Origin: Terrimesophilobacter sp039923755
Lineage (GTDB): Bacteria; Actinomycetota; Actinomycetes; Actinomycetales; Microbacteriaceae
Reading direction: 5' to 3'
DNA length: 14,795 nt
Assembly (NCBI GenBank): GCA_039923755.1
Contig: JBDTCD010000111.1
Coordinates: 1-14,795, forward strand
Position 1 is the first letter of the stretch; the number at the start of each line of letters is the position of its first letter. Positions 12,420-14,795 of this stretch are shown here, piece after piece. Below the pieces are notes generated by a model. The model had not been told where the DNA came from, did no database searches, and worked only from the letters and a program-made list of their open reading frames with translations. The position numbers and the translations under genes are program-made.

Positions 12420-14549
12420 TTACTTTGGGGGGAGCTTACGGGGCTTCCTGGGCTTGCGGGGTTTAAGTGCCTTCTCGTCGACGGGTGCGTTTCCGGATGC
12501 CGCCAGCGCCCGGTAATACTCCCGCGCTTCATCCTGTCGCTCGGCTTCGAGCCCAGAGGAAATTGGCGCGCGCAGATGCTCCTGCTCGTAACCGAACGCG
12601 TCGACAAGATCCTGCGCGTGGGGCCGAAGCCGAGCTAAAAGCCGATCGATGTATGCGGTGATCGCCTGTGCCCGCTGTGGCGAGAGCCGACCGTGGATGA
12701 GATACCAGGAAAGGTGCTTCTCGATGAGCCCCAGACCGAACACATCGTGCAGCCACTCGAGGACCTGGCGGGTACCGGCATCCTCGATGCGTTCCATTCC
12801 GCGCGTGAACGCTTCCCACTGGAGCAGCTCGCCGTGGGCACGCGCCGCTTCAATGAGCTCGTTCTGCTGCGAGTTGAACAGGTCGGCGGCATCCTTCTTC
12901 GACAACTTCGTGGCGGGGCGTAACCGCCCGCCGATCTCCGCCACCATCGTCTCAACCCGGTCGGTGAGCATCTCACGCTGCACGTTCGTCTCCCGCAATT
13001 CCTTGATGCTGCGAGCCGTCGAACCAAAGTCCCGGATGGTCTGAGCGACCGTTCGCAGGCCCGTGCCGTGATACGCGACATCGGCGGCCTGACCCACCGC
13101 ATAGGAGGCGAGTGCGCCGAAATCGGCATCCTTGAATTTGGTGCTGTAGTCGGTGAGAAGGCGCTTCGCGACGAGCTGCAACAAGACGTTGTTGTCGCCC
13201 TCGAAGGTCACGTAGACGTCGAGGTCTGCGCGGAGACCGACGAGCCGGTTCTCTGCCATGAACCCTGCGCCGCCGCATGCCTCTCGGGCTTCCTGCAGCG
13301 CATCGAGAGCGTGCCAGGTCGACAGCGGCTTGAGTGCCGCGGCGAGGGTCTCGAGGTCCTGGCGATCATCATCCGTGTCCGCGGCGCCGCTGAACACCGA
13401 GTCGAACTTCTGCAGCAGCTCATCGTGGGCAAAAGTCTGCGCATACGTTGTCGCGAGCCGGGTGATGAGCCGGCGCTGGTGTCGCTGGTAGTCGAGCAGA
13501 ACCTGCTCCTCCTCGCCTCCCGCTCTAAATTGGCGCCGCTCGTTGCCGTAACGTATGGCGATGGTGAGTCCGAGTGCGGATGCCGCGGTGGCCGCACCGT
13601 CAAGGGAAACGCGACCCTGAACGAGCGTTCCGAGCATCGTGAAGAACCGTCGGCCCGGGCTGTCGATCGGGGAGGTGTACGTGCCGTCTTCGGCCACATC
13701 GCCGTACTTGTTGAGCAGGTTCTCGCGCGGCACCCGCACGCTGTCAAATGCGAGCGTTCCGTTGTCTATGCCGTTCAGACCGCCCTTCCAGCCGTCATCC
13801 TCACCCGCAATCCCCGGGAGGAAGCCGTCGTCGTCGCGGATCGGAACGTACAGCGCGTGCACGCCATGGTTCACACCCCTCGTGATGAGCTGCGCGAAGA
13901 CGACGGCGGCTTTCCCATGCTGGCCCGCATTGCCGAGAAACTGCTTCCATGCTGCGCGAAACGGAGTATTGATGACAAACTCATGTGTCTTCTCGTCGTA
14001 GGTGGCCGTCGTGGCGATGCTCGCGACATCCGAACCGTGCCCGATCTCGGTCATCGCGAACGCGCCGGGCACGGTGAGATCCATGACCTCGGGAAGCAAG
14101 CGATGGTGTCGCTGAGTGCCGAGCTGCACGATGGCGGAGCCGAACAAACCCCACTGCACGCCACCCTTGATCTGCAGCGAAGGGTCGGCGGTAACGAGCT
14201 CCTCGAACGCGGTGATGTTGCCGCCGTTGTCTTCGCGTCCACCCACCTGAATCGGGAACGCTCGGTGAACCGCACCGTGCTCGACGAGAATGTGCAACTG
14301 AGCCATAACCCGTTCCCGCTGTTCCTCAAGCGTCAGACCGTCGAGACGGTGGAGGGCCGGGTCCTTCACAAATTCGCGCGCTTCGCGCCGAATCTCCCGC
14401 CAGGTTCCCATGAGCACCGAGTTGAGTACGTCGACATTCACGGAGGGTGCTGCGCCGTTTGCCCCGGATGCCGAATCGATGTGGCGGTCGATCTCCGCGC
14501 TCATTGTGCCGGATGCGGTCGTGCGAGGGCGTGGTTTCGTGTCAGTCAT
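12420..14549 (-). CDS. Acyl-CoA oxidase / acyl-CoA dehydrogenase-family protein (ACOX type)
   Basis: A 709-residue flavoprotein of peroxisomal-type acyl-CoA oxidase length, well above the roughly 380-400 residues of ordinary acyl-CoA dehydrogenases. It should form trans-2-enoyl-CoA in beta-oxidation, passing electrons to oxygen if it is a true oxidase. FAMTEIGHGSDV (164-175) contributes to the FAD and substrate site. RQFRAGGEEEQVLLDYQ (339-355), CGGAGF (425-430) and VTFEGDNNVLLQL (447-459) follow; E450 aligns with the catalytic base of ACOX enzymes. The C-terminal ACOX domain spans about 500-660. The protein ends in a Pro/Lys/Arg tail with three KPR repeats. A strong Shine-Dalgarno (GGAGGAGA) lies 8 nt before the ATG at 14549. 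No beta-oxidation partners are adjacent. Oxidase versus dehydrogenase activity cannot be settled from sequence alone. Confidence 0.9.
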   Translation of the reverse strand: MTDTKPRPRTTASGTMSAEIDRHIDSASGANGAAPSVNVDVLNSVLMGTWREIRREAREFVKDPALHRLDGLTLEEQRERVMAQLHILVEHGAVHRAFPIQVGGREDNGGNITAFEELVTADPSLQIKGGVQWGLFGSAIVQLGTQRHHRLLPEVMDLTVPGAFAMTEIGHGSDVASIATTATYDEKTHEFVINTPFRAAWKQFLGNAGQHGKAAVVFAQLITRGVNHGVHALYVPIRDDDGFLPGIAGEDDGWKGGLNGIDNGTLAFDSVRVPRENLLNKYGDVAEDGTYTSPIDSPGRRFFTMLGTLVQGRVSLDGAATAASALGLTIAIRYGNERRQFRAGGEEEQVLLDYQRHQRRLITRLATTYAQTFAHDELLQKFDSVFSGAADTDDDRQDLETLAAALKPLSTWHALDALQEAREACGGAGFMAENRLVGLRADLDVYVTFEGDNNVLLQLVAKRLLTDYSTKFKDADFGALASYAVGQAADVAYHGTGLRTVAQTIRDFGSTARSIKELRETNVQREMLTDRVETMVAEIGGRLRPATKLSKKDAADLFNSQQNELIEAARAHGELLQWEAFTRGMERIEDAGTRQVLEWLHDVFGLGLIEKHLSWYLIHGRLSPQRAQAITAYIDRLLARLRPHAQDLVDAFGYEQEHLRAPISSGLEAERQDEAREYYRALAASGNAPVDEKALKPRKPRKPRKLPPK

Positions 14550-14709
14550 GGTGTGTCTCTCCTCCGATTACCCATTCAACGCTAAGCAACCTTGCCCGCA
14601 GAGGTAAATGTTCAGTGTGGGAATGACAAACAGATCAGTGATTCACCAGCCTGGCGCTGTCGAGACCTCCCAATAGTTACAGTGGAAGTCCACGGCACGA
14701 TTGGCCACT
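14550..14709. promoter_or_regulatory. Divergent spacer between acyl-CoA oxidase and EamA transporter
   Basis: On the minus strand, TTGTCA (complement of 14624-14629) with a 17-bp spacer to TACCTC (complement of 14601-14606) is a weak promoter candidate for the oxidase. On the plus strand, TACAGT at 14678-14683 could be a -10 for the transporter, and it runs into a short dyad, GTGGA-AG-TCCAC (14682-14693). No ribosome binding site is clear for the transporter. No other gene is visible. Confidence 0.3.
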
Positions 14710-14795
14710 ATGTTCACTGTTCTCGTCGGTATCACGAGTGCGCTCATTTATGGCTCGGCCGACTTCATTGGAGGTATCGCCTCCAAGCGCATCAG
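14710..14795 (+). CDS. EamA/DMT-family transporter (partial, N-terminus only)
   Basis: An ATG at 14710 opens a frame that runs to the right edge, giving 28 residues: a first hydrophobic helix followed by YGSADFIGGIASKR. The small-residue SADFxGGxASKR pattern at the end of helix 1 is typical of EamA-domain drug/metabolite transporters of actinobacteria. The full protein would be about 280-300 residues with ten helices. Substrate is unknown. There is no strong Shine-Dalgarno, and no TANNNT element at the leaderless spacing. A TTG three codons upstream (14701) is a possible alternative start. Confidence 0.65.
   Translation, partial: MFTVLVGITSALIYGSADFIGGIASKRI

Noticed and set aside
13068..14585. 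A 505-codon open frame on the plus strand opposite the acyl-CoA oxidase
   Set aside because: It is fully antisense to a gene with clear family motifs. Its composition is the usual complement of high-GC codons, and no domain is recognisable.
1..14795. tRNA or rRNA genes, CRISPR arrays, insertion-sequence ends, attachment sites, riboswitches
   Set aside because: Looked for by eye; no spaced repeats, transposase genes or conserved RNA motifs were found. All spacers are 160 bp or shorter and are accounted for.

Overview
The window looks like ordinary chromosomal DNA of a high-GC actinobacterium, most likely Microbacteriaceae. This is inferred from base composition, codon use, the ROK-plus-xylFGH arrangement and the style of the start sites. 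There are 12 protein-coding genes, two cut by the window edges. I see no RNA genes, insertion sequences, CRISPR array or phage genes, and no gene-free stretch over 300 bases.

Layout. (1) 1-1073, minus strand: a MarR-type regulator followed by a membrane-anchored neutral zinc metallopeptidase cut by the left edge. (2) 1181-2809, plus: a 14-helix DHA2-type MFS exporter, divergent from marR. Their shared spacer holds three dyads phased at exactly 20 bp, so the exporter is probably MarR-controlled. (3) 2799-7621, minus: an S9 serine peptidase, a full-length RecQ helicase and a prolyl iminopeptidase (pip). The pip and exporter genes overlap tail to tail by 11 bp. (4) 7729-12291, plus: a ROK regulator and a xylose-type sugar ABC importer made of a lipoprotein binding protein, a single-domain ATPase and a permease. 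(5) 12420-14549, minus: a 709-residue acyl-CoA oxidase. (6) 14710 to the end, plus: the start of an EamA/DMT-family transporter.

How the genes work together. The marR/exporter pair is a classic drug-responsive efflux module. The ROK regulator, binding protein, ATPase and permease form a sugar-uptake unit. It has a strong hairpin between the first and second transporter genes and a 58-bp nested dyad after the last. The peptidases, RecQ and acyl-CoA oxidase look like unlinked housekeeping or catabolic genes.

The most notable pattern is a start-site rule. Six genes (zinc peptidase, marR, pip, recQ, S9 peptidase, ROK) have a TANNNT -10-like hexamer ending exactly 6 or 7 nt before the start codon, which predicts leaderless transcripts. 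The other six lack it, and five of those have a recognisable Shine-Dalgarno sequence instead. I found no convincing new multi-gene system. The points worth following are regulatory and structural: the leaderless starts, the triple operator, the hairpins, and an over-represented CGGATGC word.
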